A stretch of 64,000 nt of DNA, taken from Pseudomonadota bacterium. Its GTDB lineage: Bacteria > Pseudomonadota > Alphaproteobacteria > Azospirillales > Azospirillaceae. Position numbers and translations under genes: made by a program. Position 1 is the first letter of the stretch; the number at the start of each line of letters is the position of its first letter. The DNA lies in NCBI GenBank assembly GCA_023423695.1, contig JAFAFA010000079.1, positions 310,001-374,000 of the forward strand, written 5' to 3'. Below, piece after piece: positions 18,415-27,342 of this stretch. Under the pieces are notes generated by a model. The model did no database searches. It saw nothing but the letters and a program-made list of their open reading frames with translations, and was not told where the DNA came from.

Positions 18415-18464
18415 GCCCCCCCACCTTGATCCTCTCCCGCTGGGCGGGGGAGGATAGGTGGGGA
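18415..18464. repeat. GC-rich intergenic palindrome
   Basis: A stem of about 20 bp with two mismatches is formed by CCCCACCTTGATCCTCTCCC and GGGGGAGGATAGGTGGGG around CGCTGGGC. It lies between convergent genes (transglycosylase and CDF-like). It resembles the palindromes at 36008, 39989, 45647 and 49921 in sequence and position, so it looks like one member of a dispersed family. Confidence 0.7.
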
Positions 18465-18465
18465 C

Positions 18466-19110
18466 CTAACGCATACGGGCAGACCCGCCCTCACCCACCA
18501 TCCCGCCGCGCACCAAGCCCCAAGCCGCCGGCAGCAGCATCGCCGCCACGCCGGCGCCGACCAGCGCGTCGGGCGCACCGTCCAGCAGAAGCCAACTCGC
18601 CGCCAACGCCACCAGCCCGGCGGCCAACGGCAATACATCCTTGCGAGAACACAGCCAGATCGCCCGCAAGGTCAGCGTGCCGCGCCGGCCGGCGAACAGC
18701 AGGGTCGCGGCCGTCACCGTCACGCCGATGGCGAACAGCAAGGCGAGGCTGGCGAGCGGTACGTCGGGCAACGCCATGCCGGCGATGCTGCGTCCGGCCA
18801 CGACCACCAGCGCCACCGCGGCAGCCGCCAGCGCCACACCCTGAATGGCCGACAGCCGTGCACGCCATTCCGGTGCATGGCCCATGCCCGCCAGCGCCAC
18901 CCCATTGGTCGCCGCGTGGTTCAGCACCAGCAGCCCCGCCGCCCACAAGGAAACCGCCTGCGTCGCATTGGCGGAGGCAAGCAGCAGGACACCGAGCAGC
19001 CCATTCACCACCATCGACATCCGCATGGTGTGCTTCAGGTCACCCGACCCGCCTTTCGGCCGGAGGGATCCGCCGCCGCCACAGGAACCGCCACAGCTTC
19101 CGCCGTCCAT
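18466..19110 (-). CDS. CDF-like cation-efflux family membrane protein, degenerate metal site
   Basis: This 214-residue protein has a Cys/Gly-rich start with two Cys (SCGGSCGGGG) and about six hydrophobic segments, resembling the membrane part of cation diffusion facilitators (LKHTMRMSMVVNGLLGV, then LLVLNHAATNGVAL). The usual DxxHxxxD zinc site in TM2 appears here as VxxHxxxN, and the cytoplasmic C-terminal domain is missing. Whether it still moves a metal is unclear. An alternative is an unrelated six-helix protein. It is divergent from the response regulator gene. Confidence 0.6.
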   Translation of the reverse strand: MDGGSCGGSCGGGGSLRPKGGSGDLKHTMRMSMVVNGLLGVLLLASANATQAVSLWAAGLLVLNHAATNGVALAGMGHAPEWRARLSAIQGVALAAAAVALVVVAGRSIAGMALPDVPLASLALLFAIGVTVTAATLLFAGRRGTLTLRAIWLCSRKDVLPLAAGLVALAASWLLLDGAPDALVGAGVAAMLLPAAWGLVRGGMVGEGGSARMR

Positions 19111-19183
19111 CGTACCGCCCTTTCACAAACGACCAGGAAACCGGATCATAGGAGCGGTCCGGCGGCCCGTCCATTACCATCAG

Positions 19184-19203
19184 AGTATTCTCATATAAAT
19201 ACT
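19184..19203. promoter_or_regulatory. AT-rich palindrome in the CDF-like/response regulator divergent region
   Basis: AGTATT (19184-19189) and AATACT (19198-19203) form a perfect 6-bp inverted repeat with an 8-base AT-rich spacer holding TATAAAT. In DNA this GC-rich, that is a notable AT island, and it sits between two divergent genes. It may combine a -10 element with an operator for a dimeric regulator. Confidence 0.4.
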
Positions 19204-19358
19204 GCCCGGTTACGAACGACATCGAAAGGGGTGCTTCACCCCCAAAGCAACCCTTTCGAAGAGCGGCATGGATAACACTGGCTGCCGAAGGGTGCAGGCG
19301 ACGTCTCATTGGTCGGTTACCCGTCCCCCTCCATGAAAACAGGTCCGGCGAGGCGGAT

Positions 19359-20408
19359 ATGGGGAAGACACAGCCGCATCATTGGAACCGCTCCATGACG
19401 AAGCGCCCCGCCTCTCCCATCAAGATCCTCATTGTCGACGACAATCCGCTGCTTCAGCGGGCGTTGAAAGACATGCTGGGGCTTTGGGGAGTGGGCCAGA
19501 TCACCGCGGTCGCCAACGGCCAGGAGGCCAAGGACGCGCTGCGCCGCGAGGTCTTCGACCTGATGGTGACGGATTGGGTCATGGAACCGGTGGGCGGCGC
19601 TCAGCTGATCCAGTGGGTACGCCAGTCCGCGAACAGCATGCGCCCCGCGATGCCGATCATCGTCCTGACCGCGAATGCCGACCTCGCCACCGTGCGCAGC
19701 GCCTGGGATGCCGGAGCGGATTCCGTTCTGGCGAAGCCGGTGCCGGCCGCCACGCTGGCCCGTCGCATCGACGCGGTGCTGAACCGCCGCGAAACGGCAC
19801 CGCGCAGCAGCACCGGCAGCACCGGCGGTGCGGAAACACGCAATGAAGGCCGCACCGACGGCTCCGGCCCGTCGACCCCGCAGCCCGCCGCTCTGCGTCC
19901 GGCATCGGGGGGAGCGGTGCAATTGCCCCCGCCGGTTCCGACACCCCTTCCCCCTGCGGCAACGCCGCAGGACCCCGGCGCTGCGACGCTGCGCAGCAGC
20001 GATCCCAAGCGGGTCCGGCTGATGCTGGCGCTCGACAAGCTGGAGGCGGCGATCGACCGCCCCGATCCCATCGGCAGCCGGCTGCGCCACGCGCTGTCCG
20101 ATCTGCAGCTCGCCGCCACCGGCGATTCCGCCGCCTCGTCGATCGTCGCGTCGCTGTCCACCTGCGTCACCTGGGTGGAGCCGGACGTGGAGGGCTATGT
20201 CGACGCCCTTCAGGCCCATGCCGCGGCATTGCGCTGGCTGGTGGGCTCCGACGGCAGCACCCAGTCGATGGCGGTGGCGCTGTGCCTGATCCGCACGCTG
20301 CGCGCCAGCGTCCGCACCCTAGCGGCCCGCGGGCACACCGACTTCGGCAATTGGCCGGAGGGTGGCAGCCCGACGCCTCCGGGCAAATCCCCCCTGACGG
20401 GACGCTGA
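19359..20408 (+). CDS. Response regulator with CheY-like receiver and unknown C-terminal domain
   Basis: This 349-residue protein has an N-terminal receiver with KILIVDDN, phospho-acceptor Asp in DLMVTDWVM, and Lys in SVLAKPV. A Pro/Thr/Ser-rich linker of about 70 residues follows, then a helical C-terminal domain (about 215-335) with no DNA-binding or enzyme motif I recognise. It may therefore act by protein contact. No partner kinase is adjacent. GAGG lies 7 bases before the ATG at 19359; an ATG at 19395 would shorten it by 12 residues. Confidence 0.8.
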   Translation: MGKTQPHHWNRSMTKRPASPIKILIVDDNPLLQRALKDMLGLWGVGQITAVANGQEAKDALRREVFDLMVTDWVMEPVGGAQLIQWVRQSANSMRPAMPIIVLTANADLATVRSAWDAGADSVLAKPVPAATLARRIDAVLNRRETAPRSSTGSTGGAETRNEGRTDGSGPSTPQPAALRPASGGAVQLPPPVPTPLPPAATPQDPGAATLRSSDPKRVRLMLALDKLEAAIDRPDPIGSRLRHALSDLQLAATGDSAASSIVASLSTCVTWVEPDVEGYVDALQAHAAALRWLVGSDGSTQSMAVALCLIRTLRASVRTLAARGHTDFGNWPEGGSPTPPGKSPLTGR

Positions 20409-20666
20409 GTCCGCCCCCATATCGTCTGGAGAGGGTCTGGGCGAGAGGGAGCGGAGCAGGAAATTCCACAAGGTCGGGCTTTCCATACGCTCCGTTACGG
20501 AATACCGCCGGTTGCCGCGCCGTTCCTTGCTTTTTGCTGAACGGCCGGCCGCAGGCGTTGCGACATAAGACAGCCTTCATTACCTTTTTGCCCAGCGAAC
20601 AAATCGACGCCCCAGCACTCCGTTCAGGAGTTTGCCAGGCTGCCGACCGATGGGAGGGAATGAAGA

Positions 20667-23600
20667 ATGGCGCTCGCAACTGTCTCACTCGAAGACAAGT
20701 ACGCGCTCGAACAGGGCCGCGTGTATCTCACCGGCACCCAGGCGCTGGTGCGCCTGCCGATGATGCAGCGCCAGCGCGACCTCGCCACAGGCCTGAACAC
20801 CGGCTGCTTCATCTCCGGCTATCGCGGCTCGCCGCTGGGCGGTTTCGACCAGAATCTGTGGAATGCCCGCAAGTTCCTGGAAAAGAACCACATCCAGTTC
20901 CAGCCCGGCGTGAACGAGGAACTGGGCGCCACCGCCGTCTGGGGCAGCCAGCAGGTCGGCATGTTCAAGGGCGCCAAGTATGACGGCGTCTTCGCCATGT
21001 GGTACGGCAAGGGTCCGGGCGTCGACCGCTCCGGCGACGTGTTCAAGCATGCCAACGCGGCGGGGACGTCCAAGCATGGCGGCGTGCTGGTGCTGACCGG
21101 CGACGACCACAACTGCAAGTCCTCCACCTTCCCGCACCAGTCCGAACACGCCTACATGCACTCCATGATCCCGGTGCTGAACCCGTCGGGAGTGCAGGAG
21201 ATCCTGGATTACGGCCTGATCGGCTGGCAGATGAGCCGCTATTCCGGCTGCTGGATCGCGATGAAGACGATCGCGGAGACGGTGGACACCTCCGCCTCGG
21301 TCTACATCGATCCACACCGCGTCTCCCCCGTCATCCCCACCGATTTCGAGCTTCCGCCGGGTGGCCTGAACATCCGTTGGCCCGATCCGCCGCTGGAGCA
21401 GGAATACCGGCTGATGAAGCACAAGCTGTACGCCGCCCTGGCGTTTGCGCGTGCCAACAAGCTGGACCGGGTGGTGATGGAGAGCCCGCGTCCGCGCTTC
21501 GGCATCGTCACCACCGGCAAGAGCTATCTCGACGTCCGTCAGGCCTTCGACGAGCTTGGCATCACCGAGGAGATGGCGGCTGACTGGGGCATCACCGTTT
21601 ACAAGGTCGGCATGCCCTGGCCGCTGGAGCGCGACGGCGTCCGCCACTTCGCCGAAGGTCTGGAAGAGATCGTCGTGGTGGAGGAGAAGCGCGCGGTCAT
21701 CGAGAATCAGTTGAAGGAACAGCTGTACAACTGGAACCCCGACGTCCGTCCGAAGGTGGTCGGCAAGTTCGATGAGCAGGGCGAATGGATCCTGCCCAGC
21801 GCAGGTGAACTGACGCCGGCCCAGATCGCGGTTGTGATCGGCCGTCGCCTGCAGCGCTTCATCGACAACGAGAACCTCGTCCGCCGCATCGCCTTCCTGG
21901 ATGCGCAGGAGAAGCAGAAGGCCCATGTCGCCCGCGTGGTGCGCAAGCCGACCTTCTGCTCCGGCTGCCCGCACAACACCTCCACCGTCGTGCCGGAAGG
22001 CAGCCGCGCGCTGGGCGGCATCGGCTGCCATTACATGGCGACCTGGCTCGACCGCTCGACCGACACCTTCACCCAGATGGGCGGCGAAGGCGTGCCGTGG
22101 GTCGGCCAGGCCGCCTTCACCGAGGAAAAGCACATCTTCGCCAATCTCGGCGACGGCACCTATTTCCATTCCGGCATCCTGGCGATCCGTCAGGCCATCG
22201 CCGCCAAGGTGAACATCACCTACAAGATCCTGTTCAACGACGCGGTCGCCATGACCGGCGGCCAGCCCTTCGACGGCACGCTGACGGTGCAGTCCATCGC
22301 CAACGTCCTGCGGGCGGAGGGCGTGCAGCGCATCACCGTCGTCTCCGACGAGCCGGAGAAATACGGCATCGGCAACGGCCTGCCGCAATACGCCAACGTC
22401 GAGCATCGCGACGACCTTGATCGCGTCCAGAAGGAGATGCGCGAGGTCCCCGGCGTCAGCGTCCTGATCTATGACCAGACCTGCGCCACCGAGAAGCGCC
22501 GCCGCCGCAAGCGCGGCAAGATGGTGGATCCGGCCAAGCGCGTGGTGATCAACGAGCTGGTCTGCGAGGGCTGCGGCGACTGCTCGGCCAAGTCGTCCTG
22601 CGTGTCGGTGATCCCGCAGGAGACCGAGTTCGGCCGCAAGCGCCAGATCGACCAGTCCAGCTGCAACAAGGACTATTCCTGCACCAAGGGCTTCTGCCCC
22701 AGCTTCGTGACGGTGGAAGGTGGGTCTTTGCGCAAGCCGAAGCCGGCCGCGGCGAAGTCGGCCGACGCCACCGCCCTGCCCGCCCCTGTGCTCCCCAGCT
22801 ACGACAAGACCTGGGGCCTCTACGTCACCGGCGTCGGCGGCACCGGCGTCGTCACCATCGGCGCGCTGCTGGGCATGGCCGCGCATATCGAGGGCAAGGG
22901 GGTCGGCGTCCTCGACATGACCGGCCTTGCCCAGAAGGGCGGCGCCGTCACCAGCCACATCCGCATCGCCAACACGCCGGAGGACATCCACTCCGTCCGC
23001 ATAGCCGCCGGCGGGGCCGACGCGGTGCTGGGCTGCGACCTGATCGTCGCGGCGGCGGGCGACGGTCTGTCGAAGATGACCGCCGGCCGCACCCGCGCCG
23101 TCATCAACACCCATGACAGCATCACCGCCGACTTCATCAAGAAGCCCGACATGGTGATCCCGGTGCGCGATCTGGTCGGCGATATCAGGAAGGCTTGTGG
23201 CGGCGACGCCAATGTCGATGCCTTCGACGCGACGAAGCTCGCCACCGCTCTGCTGGGCGACAGCATCTACGCCAACCCGTTCCTGATGGGCTATGCGTGG
23301 CAGAAGGGCCTGATCCCGCTGACCGAGGAGTCGATCCTGAAGGCGATCGAGCTGAACGGCGTGTCGGTGAAGCTGAACCTCGATGCCTTCCAGTGGGGCC
23401 GCCGCGCCGCCGTCGATCTGGCCGCCGTGGAAGCCGCCGCGAAGCCGCAGGAGCCGGTGCAGGCCGCACCATCGCTGCTGCTCGACCAGCGCCGCCAGTC
23501 CGGCAGCCTGGAAGAGGTGATCGACCGCCGCCACCGCTTCCTGGTCGATTACCAGGACGCCGCCTATGCCGCCCGGTTCCATGCGCTGATCGATTGGACC

Positions 23601-24170
23601 CGCCGGATCGAGCAGCAGAAGGTTCCCGGTTCCACCGTGCTGACCGAGGCGGTTGCCCGCTCCCACTTCAAGCTGATGGCCTACAAGGACGAGTATGAGG
23701 TGGCGCGCCTCTACACCGACACCGGCTTCGTCGAGAATGTGGCGCGCATGTTCGAAGGCGACTGGAAGCTGACCTTCCACATGGCCCCGCCGGTGATGGG
23801 CGAGACCGGGGAAGACGGCGGCGAACCGAAGAAGAAGACTTTCGGCCCGTGGATGCTGCACGCCCTGCGCCTGCTGGCCAAGGGCAAGCGCCTGCGCGGC
23901 ACCCGGTTCGACCCGTTCGGCCGCACCGCCGAGCGCCGTCAGGAACGCCAACTGATCGCCGAGTATGAGGCGGTGATGGGCGAGGTCCTGCACAGCCTGA
24001 CCCGCGAGAAGCTGGATCTGGCGGTGGAGATCGCCAAGCTGCCGATGGAGATGCGCGGCTACGGCCCGGTGAAGGCCCGCAACGTATCGGTGGCGAAGGC
24101 GAAGGAGGCCAAGCTGCTGGAGGCCTACCGCGCTCCGCTCGCCGCGCCGCAGCCGTTGGCGGCGGAGTGA
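20667..24170 (+). CDS. Indolepyruvate/2-oxoacid:ferredoxin oxidoreductase, fused subunits
   Basis: This 1167-residue protein carries the whole indolepyruvate ferredoxin oxidoreductase type enzyme in one chain. The N-terminal part has FISGYRGSPLGGFD; the thiamine diphosphate part has FCSGCPHNTST near residue 431 and ANLGDGTYFHSG near 493; a ferredoxin-like CEGCGDCSAKSSC cluster is near 632; and the C-terminal gamma-type domain starts at GVGGTGVVTIGALLG near 722. It oxidatively decarboxylates aryl or branched 2-oxoacids to acyl-CoA and reduces ferredoxin. It is transcribed alone, with a GGGAGG site upstream and a long hairpin after it. Confidence 0.92.
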   Translation: MALATVSLEDKYALEQGRVYLTGTQALVRLPMMQRQRDLATGLNTGCFISGYRGSPLGGFDQNLWNARKFLEKNHIQFQPGVNEELGATAVWGSQQVGMFKGAKYDGVFAMWYGKGPGVDRSGDVFKHANAAGTSKHGGVLVLTGDDHNCKSSTFPHQSEHAYMHSMIPVLNPSGVQEILDYGLIGWQMSRYSGCWIAMKTIAETVDTSASVYIDPHRVSPVIPTDFELPPGGLNIRWPDPPLEQEYRLMKHKLYAALAFARANKLDRVVMESPRPRFGIVTTGKSYLDVRQAFDELGITEEMAADWGITVYKVGMPWPLERDGVRHFAEGLEEIVVVEEKRAVIENQLKEQLYNWNPDVRPKVVGKFDEQGEWILPSAGELTPAQIAVVIGRRLQRFIDNENLVRRIAFLDAQEKQKAHVARVVRKPTFCSGCPHNTSTVVPEGSRALGGIGCHYMATWLDRSTDTFTQMGGEGVPWVGQAAFTEEKHIFANLGDGTYFHSGILAIRQAIAAKVNITYKILFNDAVAMTGGQPFDGTLTVQSIANVLRAEGVQRITVVSDEPEKYGIGNGLPQYANVEHRDDLDRVQKEMREVPGVSVLIYDQTCATEKRRRRKRGKMVDPAKRVVINELVCEGCGDCSAKSSCVSVIPQETEFGRKRQIDQSSCNKDYSCTKGFCPSFVTVEGGSLRKPKPAAAKSADATALPAPVLPSYDKTWGLYVTGVGGTGVVTIGALLGMAAHIEGKGVGVLDMTGLAQKGGAVTSHIRIANTPEDIHSVRIAAGGADAVLGCDLIVAAAGDGLSKMTAGRTRAVINTHDSITADFIKKPDMVIPVRDLVGDIRKACGGDANVDAFDATKLATALLGDSIYANPFLMGYAWQKGLIPLTEESILKAIELNGVSVKLNLDAFQWGRRAAVDLAAVEAAAKPQEPVQAAPSLLLDQRRQSGSLEEVIDRRHRFLVDYQDAAYAARFHALIDWTRRIEQQKVPGSTVLTEAVARSHFKLMAYKDEYEVARLYTDTGFVENVARMFEGDWKLTFHMAPPVMGETGEDGGEPKKKTFGPWMLHALRLLAKGKRLRGTRFDPFGRTAERRQERQLIAEYEAVMGEVLHSLTREKLDLAVEIAKLPMEMRGYGPVKARNVSVAKAKEAKLLEAYRAPLAAPQPLAAE

Positions 24171-24204
24171 AGGCTTCGGGTTGTTCAGTGAAATGATGTG
24201 AGAC

Positions 24205-24243
24205 GAAAGCGCCCTTCCCGGTGATGCCGGGAAGGGCGCTTTC
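24205..24243. terminator. Bidirectional hairpin terminator
   Basis: A perfect 17-bp stem, GAAAGCGCCCTTCCCGG and its exact complement, encloses a TGATG loop. It lies 34 bases after the oxidoreductase stop and 4 bases before the end of the convergent small membrane protein gene. Because the stem ends in AAA/TTT on both sides it could stop transcription from both directions. Confidence 0.8.
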
Positions 24244-24247
24244 CGTA

Positions 24248-24460
24248 TCAGCCCCTGTTGGCACCGGCAGTCATCATCCAGATCGCGCCGAAATACACCG
24301 CGGTGCCGAGCAACGCCGCATAAAGGATGATGGTGGGGTGGAAGATGAAGCCGATGGGCAGGATCAGCAGCATCAACGCCGCCGCGAGCAGTCCGAGCAG
24401 GAAGATGCCGGGATTGAACCGCTCATAGACCGGGGCGTTCAGGTTGGTTTGGGTGGTCAT
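24248..24460 (-). CDS. Small two-helix membrane protein
   Basis: This 70-residue protein has two hydrophobic segments (about residues 19-37 and 43-64) joined by a short HPT turn. The start YERFNPGIFLLG follows a polar N-terminus. I do not recognise a family. It lies between the oxidoreductase gene (convergent) and the sensor kinase gene (same strand, 135 bases upstream). Confidence 0.6.
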   Translation of the reverse strand: MTTQTNLNAPVYERFNPGIFLLGLLAAALMLLILPIGFIFHPTIILYAALLGTAVYFGAIWMMTAGANRG

Positions 24461-24595
24461 GGTGCTTGCTCCATTCGGTGCCGCAGGCTCCGCGGCGGAC
24501 CTTCAATATGAGAGCAATCTAATAATTTGGCCGGCAGGCGGCATTGCGAATTCGCAAAGGATTTGGCGATAGTCGTCGATTCGCTTTGATGCTCC

Positions 24596-26680
24596 TTACC
24601 CCACCGGAAACCGCAGCACGAAGCGCGTTCCCTTCCCCTCGCCGTCCTCCAGCGCGATGCTGCCGCGCATGGTGCCGGTCATGATGTTGGCGCAGATGCT
24701 CAGGCCCAGGCCGCTGGCGCCCATGCCGCGCTTGGTGGTGAAGAAGGGTTCGAAGATGCGGGGGCGGATGTCGGCGGGGATGCCCTTGCCGTCGTCAGTA
24801 TAGTGCATCTCGATCCAGCCGGCCGGCTGCTCGCGGGCGGACAGCAGGATGCGGCCCGTTTCGCCCTCGCCATAGGCGTGGACCAGGGCGTTGATGATCA
24901 GGTTCGACAGCACCTGCGCGAAGGCGCCGGGATAGCCGTCGACGATCAGCCCGGCAGGAATGTCCAGCCCCACCGTCACCCGCGTGCGGCGCAGGCGGGG
25001 CCGCAGGCTCAGCAGCACCTCGTCCACATAGGCGGCAAGGTCGAAGGGGCGGCGCTCGCCGCTCGCTTGGTCGGAGGCGACCTGCTTGAAGCTCTGGATC
25101 AGGCCGGTGGCGCGTTCCACGTTGGACATGATCATCCGCGTCGATTCCCACGCAACATCCAGGAATTCCTGGAAATCGCTGCGGCGGATGCGGTTCTCCT
25201 CGAACAGGGTGCGGATGCGGCCGACCTCTTCGCCAAGGTGGGAGATGGCGGTCAGGGTGACGCCGATCGGGGTGTTCACCTCATGCGCCACGCCGGCGAC
25301 CAGTTGGGCCAGGGATGCCAGCTTTTCCGCCTGGATCAGGCTGGCCTGGGCGTCACGCAGTTCGGCCTCGGCGCGCTTGCGGGCGGTGATGTCCAGCGCC
25401 ACGGTGACGATGTGGGTTACTTCGCCGTCCTCGTCGGTCAGCGGCATCTTGGTGGTCAGCCAGTCCCGCAAGCTGCCATCGCGGTCGGGCGCACGGTCCT
25501 CGTGAAAGGGCACGCCTTGGCCGCTCTCCACCACCAGCCGGTCCAGCGCCGCGGCGCGGTCGGCAGGCGGGCCGGGAGGTGGAGCTTCGGCCGGACCATA
25601 GGTCTCGCGGTAGAAGCGGTTGGTCAGCCGGACGGTTCCGTCGCGGTCCTTCACGTCGATCAGCGCTGGAATGGCATCGATGACGCCCGTCAGGATCTCC
25701 CGGCTCTGGCGCACGGCCTCGTCGGCGATGACCCGGCCGGTGATGTCGGTGAAGGTGCGAACCTGTCCGCCATCGGGAAGCGGCACCACCCGCACCTCGA
25801 TGAAGCGGCCGTCGCCCTGGGGCCGGGCATAGACGAACTCGCGCTCCGGCCGGCCGATCCGCTCCATGAGATAGGCCGCCTTGGCTTCCAGATCGTCGCC
25901 GAAATCGGGGGAGCCGGTCGGCATCTCGACCAGCCGGCAGGCGATCTGGTGGCGCACCACGTCCTGCAGACGCGGCCTGCCGCGCATCACCTCCTCCGGC
26001 ACGCCCAGTATGTCGAGCGCCAGACCGTTCCAGGCGATGTAGCGCAGGTCCCGGTCCAGAAGGACGATGCCCTGCCCCATATTCTCCAGCGTCAGGCGGA
26101 GGAAGTGACGTTGCTTCGCAAGATCGTCCTCCGCCCGGCGCCGCTCGGTGACGTCCGTGTAGGTTCGGATGAAGCCCCCACCGGTGGTGCGCCGCGTCCG
26201 AACCTCCAGCACCCGGCCGTCGGGGCGGCGATGCTCGTACAAGTTTGGATCGGCCCGCAGTGCCTGCTCTCGATGGCGGGCGGCGATGGCTTCGGGATCA
26301 CCCGGTCCAAATTCGCCGTTGCGCGCCAGGAATTGGATCATCTGTGCGTAGTCGGCTCCCGGCATGAATCCCCGCGGCAGGCCGAACAGCTCATAGAGCG
26401 GGCCGTTGATCACCTTCACGGTGAGGTCGGCATCGACCAGGATCACGCCCTGGTCCATCTGCTCCAGCGCCAGCGCCGACAGATCGTCGCCGACGGACGG
26501 CTCCGGTCCGATGGGCCGGGTCGTGACGGAGTAGTTCGTCGGAAGATCGGGGATTTGGGCTGGCAAGGTCGGCGCGCCGTTCGTCGTTACGCGGGTCCGA
26601 AAACAAACGAGCCACTGTAACAGCCGGATCCGATCATGCCGAGCTTTCGTCGATGTCAGAGTGTCGCAAGAACAGGACAT
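24596..26680 (-). CDS. PAS-domain sensor histidine kinase
   Basis: This 694-residue protein has three or four PAS modules in a row (about residues 70-185, 200-330 and 335-450), the second and third of the PAS-7 kind with LENMGQGIVLLDRDLRYIAWN. The phospho-acceptor is His466 in VAGVAHEVNTPIG. The ATPase domain has NLIINALVHAYGE (N box), DDGKGIP (G1) and GMGASGLGLSIC (G2). There are no membrane helices, so it senses a cytoplasmic signal. No response regulator is adjacent. The ATG at 26680 has a weak ribosome-binding site; the first 45 residues are unconserved. Confidence 0.88.
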   Translation of the reverse strand: MSCSCDTLTSTKARHDRIRLLQWLVCFRTRVTTNGAPTLPAQIPDLPTNYSVTTRPIGPEPSVGDDLSALALEQMDQGVILVDADLTVKVINGPLYELFGLPRGFMPGADYAQMIQFLARNGEFGPGDPEAIAARHREQALRADPNLYEHRRPDGRVLEVRTRRTTGGGFIRTYTDVTERRRAEDDLAKQRHFLRLTLENMGQGIVLLDRDLRYIAWNGLALDILGVPEEVMRGRPRLQDVVRHQIACRLVEMPTGSPDFGDDLEAKAAYLMERIGRPEREFVYARPQGDGRFIEVRVVPLPDGGQVRTFTDITGRVIADEAVRQSREILTGVIDAIPALIDVKDRDGTVRLTNRFYRETYGPAEAPPPGPPADRAAALDRLVVESGQGVPFHEDRAPDRDGSLRDWLTTKMPLTDEDGEVTHIVTVALDITARKRAEAELRDAQASLIQAEKLASLAQLVAGVAHEVNTPIGVTLTAISHLGEEVGRIRTLFEENRIRRSDFQEFLDVAWESTRMIMSNVERATGLIQSFKQVASDQASGERRPFDLAAYVDEVLLSLRPRLRRTRVTVGLDIPAGLIVDGYPGAFAQVLSNLIINALVHAYGEGETGRILLSAREQPAGWIEMHYTDDGKGIPADIRPRIFEPFFTTKRGMGASGLGLSICANIMTGTMRGSIALEDGEGKGTRFVLRFPVG

Positions 26681-26824
26681 TTAACGGACATTTTAAGATT
26701 TTCGGAACATTTGGCTCATTACCCTGTTTCGAATCACGCGTGGTTTGTGCAAGATCGAGACGGCCATATGGCCGCCGCGACCATGCCGCCGCCTGCCTTC
26801 CCGCCACCTTGAGGTTTCCACCCC

Positions 26825-27289
26825 TTGTCCGGATTGGCCGCCCTCCCCGCACCGACCAGCGCGATGCCCACTTCGGGCGTTGCGAAGCTGCGTCAGATGC
26901 TGGCGAGCGATGCCGCGGCCGTTCAGCCGATCCGCCGGACTCCCGGCGAGGAGGAGCGGAAGCGGAGCAAGGAAGGAACGGAGGCCACCGGCGATGCACT
27001 GCAGGGAAGCGGCCGTGCCGATGGCGACTCGACGGCCGCCCGCACGCGCGGTGCCGGCGGATCGACGGGCGGCTTCACCATCGGTTCCACTGCCGACGAC
27101 TCCAGCCCGGTCAGCGGCGGTCCCGTTCCGCTCACCGCCCTTCCCAACGCCGGCTATGTCGCCCAGAGCATCCACCAGGAAGCGATGGGCAGCGGACTGA
27201 CCATCGAACCCTGGTCCGATGCCATCGAAGCCTATCGGCGTGCCGACGCCGGGGTGAACACGCCGCTGGTCACGCAGATCGCGGTGTAG
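26825..27289 (+). CDS. Hypothetical protein, low-complexity with conserved-looking C-terminus
   Basis: This 154-residue protein starts at a TTG with a GAGG stretch about 10 bases before; an ATG at 26864 is an alternative. The first 100 residues are polar and low-complexity. The last 45, with AGYVAQSIHQEAMGSGLTIE and PWSDAIEAYRRAD, look folded and may be the functional part. I do not recognise the family. It is divergent from the histidine kinase gene. Confidence 0.5.
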   Translation: MSGLAALPAPTSAMPTSGVAKLRQMLASDAAAVQPIRRTPGEEERKRSKEGTEATGDALQGSGRADGDSTAARTRGAGGSTGGFTIGSTADDSSPVSGGPVPLTALPNAGYVAQSIHQEAMGSGLTIEPWSDAIEAYRRADAGVNTPLVTQIAV

Positions 27290-27342
27290 GGGCAGAAGTG
27301 CGAACCGGCCCCGTCGCCGAGGGGCCGGCCGCGGTTACAGAT

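Noticed and set aside
20685..23993. Open frame of 1102 codons antisense to the ferredoxin oxidoreductase gene
   Set aside because: Long antisense frames are expected in DNA with this third-position GC. The translation is low in family-like motifs, while the plus strand encodes a clear full-length enzyme.
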